This document shows, one piece after another, positions 43,255-51,849 of a DNA stretch of 64,000 bases; within the stretch, counting starts at the first letter, position 1; every line of letters starts with the position of its first letter. The notes beneath the pieces were generated by a model that saw only the letters and a program-made list of their open reading frames with translations, was not told the DNA's origin and made no database searches. Position numbers and translations under genes: made by a program. The DNA is from Desulfuromusa sp. (GTDB taxonomy: Bacteria > Desulfobacterota > Desulfuromonadia > Desulfuromonadales > Geopsychrobacteraceae), in assembly GCA_021647765.1 (NCBI GenBank), contig JAKIUD010000003.1, positions 1-64,000 of the forward strand, in the 5' to 3' direction.

Positions 43255-43662
43255 ATGCGCCACAATAAATCTGGCAGACGTCTTGGCCGCAAGCCTGATC
43301 ATCGTCAACATATGATGAAAAATATGGTGACCTCTTTTTTTGAAAATGAGAGAATCACAACAACTGTCACCCGGGCGAAGGAGCTCCGCAAGCTGGTAGA
43401 CAAAATGATTACGTTAGGCAAACGGGGCGATCTTCACGCCCGGCGTCAAGCGCTTCGAGTCATCAATGACCAGAAGGTTGTTGCCAAGTTGTTTGAGATG
43501 ATTTCTCCACGCTATTCTCAACGTCCTGGTGGCTATACCCGGATCATAAAACTTGAAAATCGCCAGGGAGATAATGCTCCAATGGCTATTATCGAATTGG
43601 TTGAGGAAGGGTTTGAACCTCAACAAAAGGTTGAAAAATCGCCTGAGACAGTAACCGCTTAA
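43255..43662 (+). CDS. rplQ: 50S ribosomal protein L17
   Basis: L17 (135 residues) ends the cluster. MRHNKSGRRLGRKPDHRQH is the family start, and the basic core contains RAKELRKLVDKMITLGKRGD. A short acidic tail follows the conserved domain. The strong terminator just downstream closes the whole ribosomal unit. Confidence 0.97.
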   Translation: MRHNKSGRRLGRKPDHRQHMMKNMVTSFFENERITTTVTRAKELRKLVDKMITLGKRGDLHARRQALRVINDQKVVAKLFEMISPRYSQRPGGYTRIIKLENRQGDNAPMAIIELVEEGFEPQQKVEKSPETVTA

Positions 43663-43689
43663 AGCGTTTTTTCATAGTGTTAATCATCA

Positions 43690-43722
43690 GGGGGCAAAGA
43701 TTTATTCTTTGCCCCCTTTTTT
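43690..43722 (+). terminator. Terminator after rplQ
   Basis: GGGGGCAAAGA (43690-43700) and TCTTTGCCCCC (43706-43716) form an 11-bp stem with a 5-nt loop followed by six T. It ends the ribosomal protein operon. Confidence 0.93.
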
Positions 43723-43745
43723 AGTTGTGATTAAAAGTGTTCACG

Positions 43746-43774
43746 TTGACTCTGTAGGGGCTGAATGCTAGTTT
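43746..43774 (+). promoter_or_regulatory. Possible sigma-70 promoter of mgtE
   Basis: TTGACT (43746-43751), a 17-bp spacer and TAGTTT (43769-43774) stand about 48 bp before mgtE. The leader is too short for a magnesium riboswitch. Confidence 0.5.
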
Positions 43775-43821
43775 TTATGTAGTCATATCTTCTTTCTTTG
43801 GAAATATAGTGGGTGTTTCTT

Positions 43822-45183
43822 ATGCATGAACAAAAAATGCAGGTTTTACAGGCGACCGTCAGTAAACTGCTCCGCCGTGGCGCTACCTCGAATCTTAAAA
43901 AGGCTCTGGCTAAAATCCACACGGCAGATATTGCCCATCTATTCCGTTATTTTGAACTCCCAGAGCAGAAAACTCTTCTTGAATTAATTCCTGATTTGGA
44001 ACGTGTTGCTGATGTTTTGGCTGAACTGGAACCAGAATCGTGGCCAAAGCTGGCAGAACTGCTTGATAAGAATTACTTGGTTTCTATTGTTCATGAAATG
44101 GCTGATGATGACAGTGCTGTTTTTCTCCGAAGCTTACCTAGTGATCTAGCGGAAGAAATCCTGACAGGGTTGCATGATGATCAGTCAGAAGATGTGGAAC
44201 ATTTGCTTGGATATGATGAAGAAACGGCCGGTAGTATCATGTCGACCGATGTCTTCTCTCTAGATCAGGAGATTACAGTCAAGCAGGCAATTGAATCACT
44301 TCAGGACTCTGCAGATTACGAAATGGTTTTCTATGTTTATGTCACTGATGAGCATAATCATCTTGTCGGGGTGTTGTCGTTACGCCAATTATTAACAGTT
44401 CCGCCGGGGACAAAACTGTCCGAGATCATGTCAACGAATGTCATGCGGGTCAGGGCAGACATGGATCAGGAGGAAGTCGCTGATCTGGTTGCAAAATATA
44501 ATATTCTGGCAATTCCGGTTGTTGATGACCAGGGAAAGTTGCTTGGATTGATAACGGTTGATGATGTTATCGATGTTATGCGGGACGAAGCAACAGAAGA
44601 CATTTTGCGGATGGCCGGTACCAGTGAAGATGAGATGCTGTTAGGATTTAAATCGTTGCAAATAGCCCGCTTACGGCTGCCGTGGCTATTGACAACTTTG
44701 GTTGGTGGTGTCGTGACTGGTACTTTGATGTGGTATTTCAAGGCGACATTAGAGCAGGCTATTATGCTGATCACATTTATACCCGTTATCACCGGAATGG
44801 GGGGGAACGTCGGCAGTCAGACCTCAACTATCCTGGTGCGTGGATTTGCGACCGGGCGAGTTGATTTTTCCATGGTAAAGCGAATATTTCTGAAGGAATT
44901 ACGTGTTGGACTTATTATGGGGGTTGTTTGTGGGCTGGTGATTTCTATGATAGCAACCTTGTGGCATCAGAATATTTACCTTGGTATTGTGGTCGGGATT
45001 GCAATGGTCACTGCGATTACTGTTGCTGCTTGTATGGGGGTTCTGGTGACGGTTTTCTTTAAAAAGGTGGGGATAGATCCTGCGATTGCTTCCAGCCCGA
45101 TTGTTCAGACTGTCAATGATATTAGTGGCATTCTGATCTATTTCACTGCGGCAACCCTGTTTCTCCCGTACTTAATAAAGTAG
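43822..45183 (+). CDS. mgtE: Magnesium transporter MgtE
   Basis: MgtE is an inner-membrane Mg2+ channel gated by cytoplasmic Mg2+. The protein (453 residues from this ATG) has an N-terminal helical superfamily domain (to about 130), two CBS domains (about 135-260, MSTDVFS and MSTNVMRV start them) and five membrane spans from about residue 280. The pore signature PVITGMGGNVGSQ is present. A GTG three codons upstream (43813) is an alternative start. It is a single gene between the rplQ terminator and recO. Confidence 0.92.
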   Translation: MHEQKMQVLQATVSKLLRRGATSNLKKALAKIHTADIAHLFRYFELPEQKTLLELIPDLERVADVLAELEPESWPKLAELLDKNYLVSIVHEMADDDSAVFLRSLPSDLAEEILTGLHDDQSEDVEHLLGYDEETAGSIMSTDVFSLDQEITVKQAIESLQDSADYEMVFYVYVTDEHNHLVGVLSLRQLLTVPPGTKLSEIMSTNVMRVRADMDQEEVADLVAKYNILAIPVVDDQGKLLGLITVDDVIDVMRDEATEDILRMAGTSEDEMLLGFKSLQIARLRLPWLLTTLVGGVVTGTLMWYFKATLEQAIMLITFIPVITGMGGNVGSQTSTILVRGFATGRVDFSMVKRIFLKELRVGLIMGVVCGLVISMIATLWHQNIYLGIVVGIAMVTAITVAACMGVLVTVFFKKVGIDPAIASSPIVQTVNDISGILIYFTAATLFLPYLIK

Positions 45184-45241
45184 CTGTCGTACGCCATTGT
45201 CTCCCGAATTTATTCTTCCCTTATGAGTTTTTATTATTTAC

Positions 45242-45988
45242 ATGCAGCAGCATATTCCGCAACGTTGTGAAGCCGTGGTTTTACGCCATACTAACTATGG
45301 AGAGTCGGATATCATTTTAACTCTCTTTACTGCAGAATATGGTCTACAGAAAGCGTTTGCAAAAGCTGCCAGGAAAAGCCGCAAGCGCTTTGGTGCTGTG
45401 CTTGACCCATTTACTCAAGCTGTTTTTCAATGGAAGAAGGGGCGAGGCGCTTTCTGGTTGTTGTTGGACGCTGAACTGATTTCTTCGCGCTTTGGATTGC
45501 GTAGTGATTTACAACGTCTTGCTCTCGCCAGCTATGGTGTCGAATTGATTGATTTGTTGCTTGAGGAAGGGGAATCTTATCAACTTATTTATCAGCTTCT
45601 TTGCAGTTTTCTTGACTACCTTGAACAAGGTGGTGATGAGTCGACTGCCAGACTGCTCTTTGAGTTGCGTTTGATCTATCTGCTTGGGTATATGCCGCAC
45701 CTGCTCCATTGCAGTGATTGTCTGAAAATATTTGAAAATGAATTAATTCGTTTTGACGCCATTCGTGGTGGCAGCCTCTGTCTTGATTGTGCCAGGTCAG
45801 CTGGAATACCCGTCAAACTAGGTACCATTGGTTCTTTAGCTCGGTCACTCAAGGTTTCACATCAACAGTTTGATGGATTTTCTTTTGGTCAAATAACTCT
45901 CCAAGGAGCCGGTCTAATTCTCGGTCAAGTTTTACAACAAATCTTGCCTAGAGAACCAAAATCGCTCAAATTTCTCTCCCAACTTTGA
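45242..45988 (+). CDS. recO: DNA repair protein RecO
   Basis: RecO (248 residues) loads RecA on SSB-coated DNA with RecR and anneals single strands. An OB-fold N-terminus (VLRHTNYGESDIILTLFT) and a zinc site (HCSDC at about 159, CLDCA at about 182) are visible. It is followed by glyQ, a common arrangement, although glyQS has its own promoter here. Confidence 0.94.
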   Translation: MQQHIPQRCEAVVLRHTNYGESDIILTLFTAEYGLQKAFAKAARKSRKRFGAVLDPFTQAVFQWKKGRGAFWLLLDAELISSRFGLRSDLQRLALASYGVELIDLLLEEGESYQLIYQLLCSFLDYLEQGGDESTARLLFELRLIYLLGYMPHLLHCSDCLKIFENELIRFDAIRGGSLCLDCARSAGIPVKLGTIGSLARSLKVSHQQFDGFSFGQITLQGAGLILGQVLQQILPREPKSLKFLSQL

Positions 45989-46000
45989 CTCTTGAGAATC

Positions 46001-46029
46001 TTGACATCTTTGGGGGTGAAAGCTACACT
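46001..46029 (+). promoter_or_regulatory. Sigma-70 promoter of glyQS
   Basis: TTGACA (46001-46006), a 17-bp spacer and TACACT (46024-46029) lie just after recO and about 68 bp before the glyQ start. No T-box is seen in the leader. Confidence 0.75.
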
Positions 46030-46096
46030 CGCGACTCTATTTTACAACCGGATAACCGATCTTTTTTATGGCAGATTTTTGTTTTTTGGAGGTATT

Positions 46097-46966
46097 GTGA
46101 ATTTTCAGAATTTAATCCTTTCACTGCAGAATTATTGGGCCGAACAGGGCTGTATTATTCAGCAACCCTACGACATAGAGAAAGGTGCGGGAACGTTTAA
46201 TCCGGCAACATTTTTACGTGCACTCGGCCCTGAACCCTGGAATGTCGCTTATGTCGAGCCTTCGCGCCGTCCTACTGACGGGCGCTACGGTGAAAATCCA
46301 AACCGTTTACAGCACTACTATCAGTTTCAGGTCATCCTCAAGCCCTCGCCGCAGAATATTCAGGATCTCTACCTGAATTCACTTAAAAGTTTTGGCATTG
46401 ATCCGCTGGCACACGATATCCGCTTTGTTGAAGATAACTGGGAGGGGCCAACTCTGGGAGCCTGGGGTCTCGGTTGGGAAGTCTGGCTTGATGGTATGGA
46501 AATTACCCAGTTTACCTACTTCCAACAGTGTGGTGGTATCGACTTAAAGCCAATTTCTGGCGAGATAACATACGGTTGTGAACGGATTGCGATGTATCTG
46601 CAGGGGGTCGATAATGTTTACGATCTGGAGTGGACGGATGGTATCAAATATGGTGACATCCACCATCAGACGGAAGTTGAATTTTCTCACTATAACTTTG
46701 AAGAAGCTGATACGGATATGCTTTTCCAGTTGTTTGATATGTACGAAAAAGAATCTCTCCGACTGGTAGAAAAAGAGCTGGTCTTTCCGGCTTACGATTT
46801 TGTTCTCAAGGGATCACATGCTTTTAATTTACTTGATGCCCGTAGTGCTATTTCGGTCACCGAACGAGCCAGTTACATTGGCCGGGTGAGGAACATGGCA
46901 AAGTTGTGTGCGGAGGGTTATGTAAAACAACGTGAAAAACTCGGTTTTCCCCTGCTGAAGAAGTGA
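46097..46966 (+). CDS. glyQ: Glycyl-tRNA synthetase alpha subunit
   Basis: GlyQ (289 residues) is the catalytic class II subunit of the alpha2beta2 glycyl-tRNA synthetase. Marks are EKGAGTFNPATFLRALGPEP, EPSRRPTDGRYGENPNR and GWEVWLDGMEITQFTYFQQ. The start is GTG at 46097 behind GGAGG; upstream in-frame codons would run into the promoter. glyS follows after 50 bp. Confidence 0.97.
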   Translation: MNFQNLILSLQNYWAEQGCIIQQPYDIEKGAGTFNPATFLRALGPEPWNVAYVEPSRRPTDGRYGENPNRLQHYYQFQVILKPSPQNIQDLYLNSLKSFGIDPLAHDIRFVEDNWEGPTLGAWGLGWEVWLDGMEITQFTYFQQCGGIDLKPISGEITYGCERIAMYLQGVDNVYDLEWTDGIKYGDIHHQTEVEFSHYNFEEADTDMLFQLFDMYEKESLRLVEKELVFPAYDFVLKGSHAFNLLDARSAISVTERASYIGRVRNMAKLCAEGYVKQREKLGFPLLKK

Positions 46967-47016
46967 TGATTCCGTCGGCCGCTGTTGTTGGCTGATGTTC
47001 AATATTGGAGAAGGAC

Positions 47017-49080
47017 ATGTCTGCAGAACTATTTCTTGAATTGGGTACCGAAGAGATCCCCGCAGGATTTATCCCGCGTGCCCTGAATGACATCCAACGT
47101 TTACTCTGTCAGGAATTGGAAAATGCCCGTATCAGTTATGGTGAAATCCGTACTTTTGCTACACCACGACGCTTGGCTATTTCAATAGCTGGTGTGGCCA
47201 GGCAACAGCAACGTCAGGAACTTGAATTGACTGGCCCTCCGGTTCGGATCGCTTTTGATGCAGAAGGTAGCCCGACTAAAGCTGCGGAAGGTTTTGCCCG
47301 AACCAATGGTGTTAGTGTTGATGAGTTGAAAACAATCAAGACTGAAAAGGGGGAGTATCTTTTCTTGTCCAAGGTCATCGAAGGTGGTAAATCAGCCGAT
47401 CACCTAGCGGGAATCCTCCCCCGCATGATTGGCAAGATCCCGTTTAAAAAGTCAATGCGTTGGAAAGACCTGGAGGTTCGTTTTGTCCGGCCTATCCATT
47501 GGATTGTTGCAACCTACGGTGGCGATATCATCCCGTTTTGTTTTGGAGATGTGCAAAGTAGCAACCTTTCGCGTGGGCATCGCTTCATGGCTCCTGCAGA
47601 GTTTTCCGTGAGTGGTGCTGAAGACTACATCACCAAAGCTGAACAGCAGCATGTCATTCCACAGATTGAAAAACGTCATCAACTGATTGAAGAACAGCTT
47701 GAAGTTCTCGCCAAACAACTGGGTGGCAAGATCAATCCAGATGATGACCTCCTTGAGGAGGTCTGTTTCCTGGTTGAAACACCACAAGCCCTTGCAGGAA
47801 CCATTGAAGAACGCTTTCTTCAGTTACCCCCAGAGTTGCTGATTACCAGTATGCGTGAACATCAGCGTTATTTCACTCTGATTGATGAGCAGGGTAAGTT
47901 ACTGCCTTATTTTATCACGATCGCCAATACCTTAGTAACGGATCCAAAGGTTGTTATTGCTGGCAATGAACGGGTTCTCAAGGCACGTTTGTCCGACGCT
48001 ATGTTCTTCTGGCGAGAGGATCAGAAAAGCAAACTGGAAACACGCCTTGAGCCACTTAAAAAAGTAGTTTATCAGGCCAAGTTGGGAACCAGTTTTGAAA
48101 AGGTAGAACGTTTCAGCGAGCTGGCTATCGGGTTGGCGCAACAAATTTCTCCAGAAACAGTTGCGCTAACAAGGCGTGCTGCAACTCTCGCTAAATGTGA
48201 TCTTGAAACCGGAATGGTCTATGAATTTCCAGAGTTACAGGGAATCATGGGGCGTGAGTATGCACTGCTGGAAGGGGAGGATCCACGGGTCGCAACAGCA
48301 ATCTATGAACACTATCTACCGATTCAGGCTGGTGGCGATCTTCCAAGCGATGATGTCGGTGCTTTCGTTTCTTTGGCAGATAAAATTGATACGATCTGTG
48401 GTTGTTTCAGTGTTGGATTGATCCCGACCGGAACCGCCGATCCCTACGCATTGCGGCGTAGCGCTATTGGTATTCTGGCAATAATTCTGGCTCGTGGCTA
48501 TACCATTTCAATCCCTGATCTGGTCGCTGACAGTGTGCGGTTGCTAGAAACGAAGAGGCAGCGTGCTGCAGAAGAAATCATCAGCGATGTGATTGAGTTT
48601 ATCCGTTTACGGATGGTTAATATGCTGTCCTTGAAAAGTTATCCTGCAGACGTGATCGATGCCGTTTTGAGCGCTTCCTTTATTGAGCCGATTGATGCTA
48701 TTGAACGAATAAAGGCACTGTCTGCACTAAAGAAAATGGATGATTTCAAACCTTTGGCTGTTGCGTTTAAGCGGGTGGAAAATATTATTAAGGGTGGTTT
48801 GGAACAACCCATCGACTCAACTTTATTGACCGAAGAGTGTGAGCAAAAGCTCTTTTTAGATTTTCAAAATGTACAAGGGAAAGTGAAAGAATATATTGCT
48901 GAGCGTAATTATACTCAGGCTCTAGAAGCAATTGCTGGATTACGTCAGCCAGTTGATACATTTTTTGATGGTGTTATGGTTATGGTAGATGATGAGGCGA
49001 TCAAAAATAATCGTTTGGCTTTGTTAACTGGTATTGCCAGTTTGTTTAAAGGGATTGCCAATTTTCGTAAGATTGCTTGA
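47017..49080 (+). CDS. glyS: Glycyl-tRNA synthetase beta subunit
   Basis: GlyS (687 residues) binds tRNA-Gly for the heterotetramer. It begins ELFLELGTEEIPAGFIPRAL, has an HD-like middle region and ends with a DALR-type anticodon domain. The ATG at 47017 behind GGAG was preferred to an in-frame TTG that is part of that site. With glyQ it charges the tRNA-Gly seen at 11009. Confidence 0.97.
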   Translation: MSAELFLELGTEEIPAGFIPRALNDIQRLLCQELENARISYGEIRTFATPRRLAISIAGVARQQQRQELELTGPPVRIAFDAEGSPTKAAEGFARTNGVSVDELKTIKTEKGEYLFLSKVIEGGKSADHLAGILPRMIGKIPFKKSMRWKDLEVRFVRPIHWIVATYGGDIIPFCFGDVQSSNLSRGHRFMAPAEFSVSGAEDYITKAEQQHVIPQIEKRHQLIEEQLEVLAKQLGGKINPDDDLLEEVCFLVETPQALAGTIEERFLQLPPELLITSMREHQRYFTLIDEQGKLLPYFITIANTLVTDPKVVIAGNERVLKARLSDAMFFWREDQKSKLETRLEPLKKVVYQAKLGTSFEKVERFSELAIGLAQQISPETVALTRRAATLAKCDLETGMVYEFPELQGIMGREYALLEGEDPRVATAIYEHYLPIQAGGDLPSDDVGAFVSLADKIDTICGCFSVGLIPTGTADPYALRRSAIGILAIILARGYTISIPDLVADSVRLLETKRQRAAEEIISDVIEFIRLRMVNMLSLKSYPADVIDAVLSASFIEPIDAIERIKALSALKKMDDFKPLAVAFKRVENIIKGGLEQPIDSTLLTEECEQKLFLDFQNVQGKVKEYIAERNYTQALEAIAGLRQPVDTFFDGVMVMVDDEAIKNNRLALLTGIASLFKGIANFRKIA

Positions 49081-49121
49081 TTTGTGGAGATATTGATATC
49101 TTCATGTTAAGGAGTAGCAAT

Positions 49122-51782
49122 ATGTCTAAATATGTTTATGCATTTGGTGATGGCCAGGCTGATGGTGACGGTTCAATGAAGGAGTTATTGGGTGGTAAGG
49201 GGGCGAACCTTGCAGAAATGACGTCCATTGGTTTGCCAGTTCCGCCGGGCTTTACTCTGACAACAGAGGTTTGTACTGCCTTTTATTCAAACAATCAAGA
49301 TTATCCTGAAGGTTTAAGTGAAGAAGTCACTACCGCATTGAAAACTCTTGAAAAACGGATGGAAAAAGGATTTGGTAGCAGTGACAATCCGTTACTTGTT
49401 TCGGTTCGCTCCGGTGCTCGTGCTTCGATGCCGGGGATGATGGATACGGTTCTTAATCTTGGGTTGAATGACCAGACCATTCAGGGGGTTATTCACCAGA
49501 GTAACGATCCCCGTTTTGCGTATGATTCTTATCGACGTTTCATTCAGATGTATGCAAATGTTGTTAAAGGGATGAATGGTGATGCTTTTGCAAAAAAACT
49601 GGCGCAAAAAAAAGAGCAACAGGGCGTAGAGCTGGATACCGATCTGACCGCGGGAGATTTGCAGCAGCTGGTGAGTGACTTTAAGATGATTTACCAGGAA
49701 AGTCTCAGTGAAGTTTTCCCTGATGATCCTCTGCAGCAGCTTTGGGAAGCTATAGGTGCCGTATTTGGCTCCTGGATGACTCCCCGTGCTGTAACCTATC
49801 GTAAACTTCACGCTATCCCCGATGATTGGGGAACTGCTGTCAATGTGCAGGGAATGGTTTTTGGTAACATGGGTGATGATTGTGCAACTGGTGTTGCCTT
49901 TACCCGCGATCCAGCAACTGGAGAAAATTATTTTTACGGAGAATATCTGGTTAATGCTCAAGGGGAAGATGTCGTTGCCGGAATTCGGACTCCACAGCCG
50001 ATCAACTTGGCTAAACACAAAGAGGGTGATCTTCCTGCAATGGAAGAGGTCATGCCGGATAGTTACACGCAGCTGGTCAATATTCGAGGAACTTTGGAAC
50101 AGCACTATAAAGATATGCAGGATATTGAGTTTACGATTGAAAAAGGGAAACTCTACATGCTGCAAACTCGAACGGGTAAAAGGACGGCTCAGGCAGCTAT
50201 CAAAATTGCGGTTGATATGGTCGGGGAGGGTTTAATTACCGATAGAGAAGCTGTATTGCGAGTTGATCCAGAGCAATTGGATCAATTGTTACACCCTTCT
50301 CTTGATCCTCATGCAGAAAAACAGATTGTTGCAAGAGGGCTACCGGCATCCCCTGGTGCAGCAAGTGGACAGGTGGTCTTCAATGCCGATGATGCTGAAG
50401 AACAGGCACGACTGAAGAAAAAAGTTATTTTGGTGCGGATTGAAACCAGCCCTGAAGATATTCATGGAATGAATGCCGCTCAGGGTATTCTGACTGCCCG
50501 TGGGGGCATGACTTCGCATGCTGCTGTCGTTGCCCGCGGAATGGGAAAATGTTGTGTCTCCGGGTGTGGCGATATCAAAATTGATTATGAAAAACAGCAG
50601 ATTAAGACAAAATCGGGACAATTAATCAAGCGTGGAGACAATATCACTCTGAACGGCTCAACGGGCGAGGTGATGCTTGGTATCATCCCGAAAATACAAC
50701 CGGAAGTGAGTGGCAATTTTGCAGTTTTTATGGGATTAGCTGATAAGTTTCGTCGTCTTAGGGTGCGCACCAATGCTGATACCCCGCGTGATGCCAAGGT
50801 TGCCAGGGCCTTCGGTGCTGAAGGTATCGGTTTGTGCCGGACTGAACATATGTTTTTTGAAGGGGAACGAATCCAGGCGGTGCGAGAGATGATCCTTGCG
50901 GATGATCTGGAAGGACGTAAGCGTGCTTTGGACAAAATTTTGCCAATGCAAAAAGGGGATTTTATCGGTCTTTTCCGTGAAATGAAGGGATTACCGGTTA
51001 CAATTCGTCTGCTTGACCCACCGCTCCATGAGTTTTTGCCACAAACCGATGACGATATTTCGGAACTTGCCAACGCCGTTGGGATCCGTTTTTCAGAGGT
51101 CAAAAACCATGTGGAAGAGCTCCATGAATTCAATCCGATGCTGGGACATCGCGGTTGCCGGTTGGGAATTACCTATCCTGAGGTCTATGATATGCAGGTG
51201 CGGGCGATTATGGAGGCCGCCTGTGAACTGGTCAAGAATGAAGGGTTTAAAATTATTCCAGAGATCATGATTCCATTGATCAGTCATGTTAATGAACTGG
51301 AAATCCTACGTGCCAATGCGGTCAGGGTGGCGGGTGAGGTTTGTCAGAGCTATGGGATCAAAGTCGACTATTTGATCGGAACGATGATTGAATTACCCCG
51401 CGCTGCTCTGACCGCTGATGCGATTGCTGCTGAAGCCGATTTCTTCTCTTTTGGAACCAATGATTTAACCCAAACCACATATGGACTGTCACGTGATGAT
51501 GCTGGTCATTTTCTCCCTGATTATATTAAGCGGGGGGTTTTGAAAAAAGATCCCTTTGTTGCTCTTGATCAACGTGGGGTCGGGGAGCTGGTGAAGATTG
51601 GTTTTGAGCGGGGACGTAGTACCCGTCCTGATTTGAAAGTTGGAATCTGTGGTGAACATGGTGGCGAGCCTTCAAGTGTTGTTTTCTGTCACAATATAGG
51701 CTTGGACTATGTTTCCTGCTCTCCGTATCGTGTGCCGATTGCCCGTTTGGCTGCTGCCCATGCTGCACTGCAGGATAGGTGA
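49122..51782 (+). CDS. ppdK: Pyruvate, phosphate dikinase
   Basis: PPDK reversibly makes phosphoenolpyruvate, AMP and PPi from pyruvate, ATP and Pi, so it can serve gluconeogenesis or pyrophosphate-linked glycolysis. The 886-residue protein has an N-terminal ATP-grasp domain (KGANLAEM, RSGARASMPGMMDTVLNLG), the swivelling phosphohistidine domain with H466 in GGMTSHAAVVARG, and the C-terminal PEP barrel with GTNDLTQTTYG and C843 in GICGEHGGEP. The ATG at 49122 follows AAGGAG; the frame reaches back into glyS. A terminator follows directly. Acetate kinase at 58999 suggests growth on acetate or pyruvate where PEP must be made. Confidence 0.97.
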   Translation: MSKYVYAFGDGQADGDGSMKELLGGKGANLAEMTSIGLPVPPGFTLTTEVCTAFYSNNQDYPEGLSEEVTTALKTLEKRMEKGFGSSDNPLLVSVRSGARASMPGMMDTVLNLGLNDQTIQGVIHQSNDPRFAYDSYRRFIQMYANVVKGMNGDAFAKKLAQKKEQQGVELDTDLTAGDLQQLVSDFKMIYQESLSEVFPDDPLQQLWEAIGAVFGSWMTPRAVTYRKLHAIPDDWGTAVNVQGMVFGNMGDDCATGVAFTRDPATGENYFYGEYLVNAQGEDVVAGIRTPQPINLAKHKEGDLPAMEEVMPDSYTQLVNIRGTLEQHYKDMQDIEFTIEKGKLYMLQTRTGKRTAQAAIKIAVDMVGEGLITDREAVLRVDPEQLDQLLHPSLDPHAEKQIVARGLPASPGAASGQVVFNADDAEEQARLKKKVILVRIETSPEDIHGMNAAQGILTARGGMTSHAAVVARGMGKCCVSGCGDIKIDYEKQQIKTKSGQLIKRGDNITLNGSTGEVMLGIIPKIQPEVSGNFAVFMGLADKFRRLRVRTNADTPRDAKVARAFGAEGIGLCRTEHMFFEGERIQAVREMILADDLEGRKRALDKILPMQKGDFIGLFREMKGLPVTIRLLDPPLHEFLPQTDDDISELANAVGIRFSEVKNHVEELHEFNPMLGHRGCRLGITYPEVYDMQVRAIMEAACELVKNEGFKIIPEIMIPLISHVNELEILRANAVRVAGEVCQSYGIKVDYLIGTMIELPRAALTADAIAAEADFFSFGTNDLTQTTYGLSRDDAGHFLPDYIKRGVLKKDPFVALDQRGVGELVKIGFERGRSTRPDLKVGICGEHGGEPSSVVFCHNIGLDYVSCSPYRVPIARLAAAHAALQDR

Positions 51783-51795
51783 TTATTTTTACAAC

Positions 51796-51830
51796 AAAAA
51801 GCCCCGTCAGTTTTTTTGACGGGGCTTTTT
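51796..51830. terminator. Bidirectional terminator after ppdK
   Basis: AAAAAGCCCCGTCA (51796-51809) and its exact complement (51817-51830) form a 14-bp stem with A and T runs at either end, so it can stop transcripts from ppdK and from the convergent signalling genes. Confidence 0.92.
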
Positions 51831-51849
51831 GTTCTATCTCTATTTATCT

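Noticed and set aside
43723..43821. Magnesium riboswitch before mgtE
   Set aside because: The leader after the likely promoter is only about 40-50 nt and unstructured, too short for an M-box.
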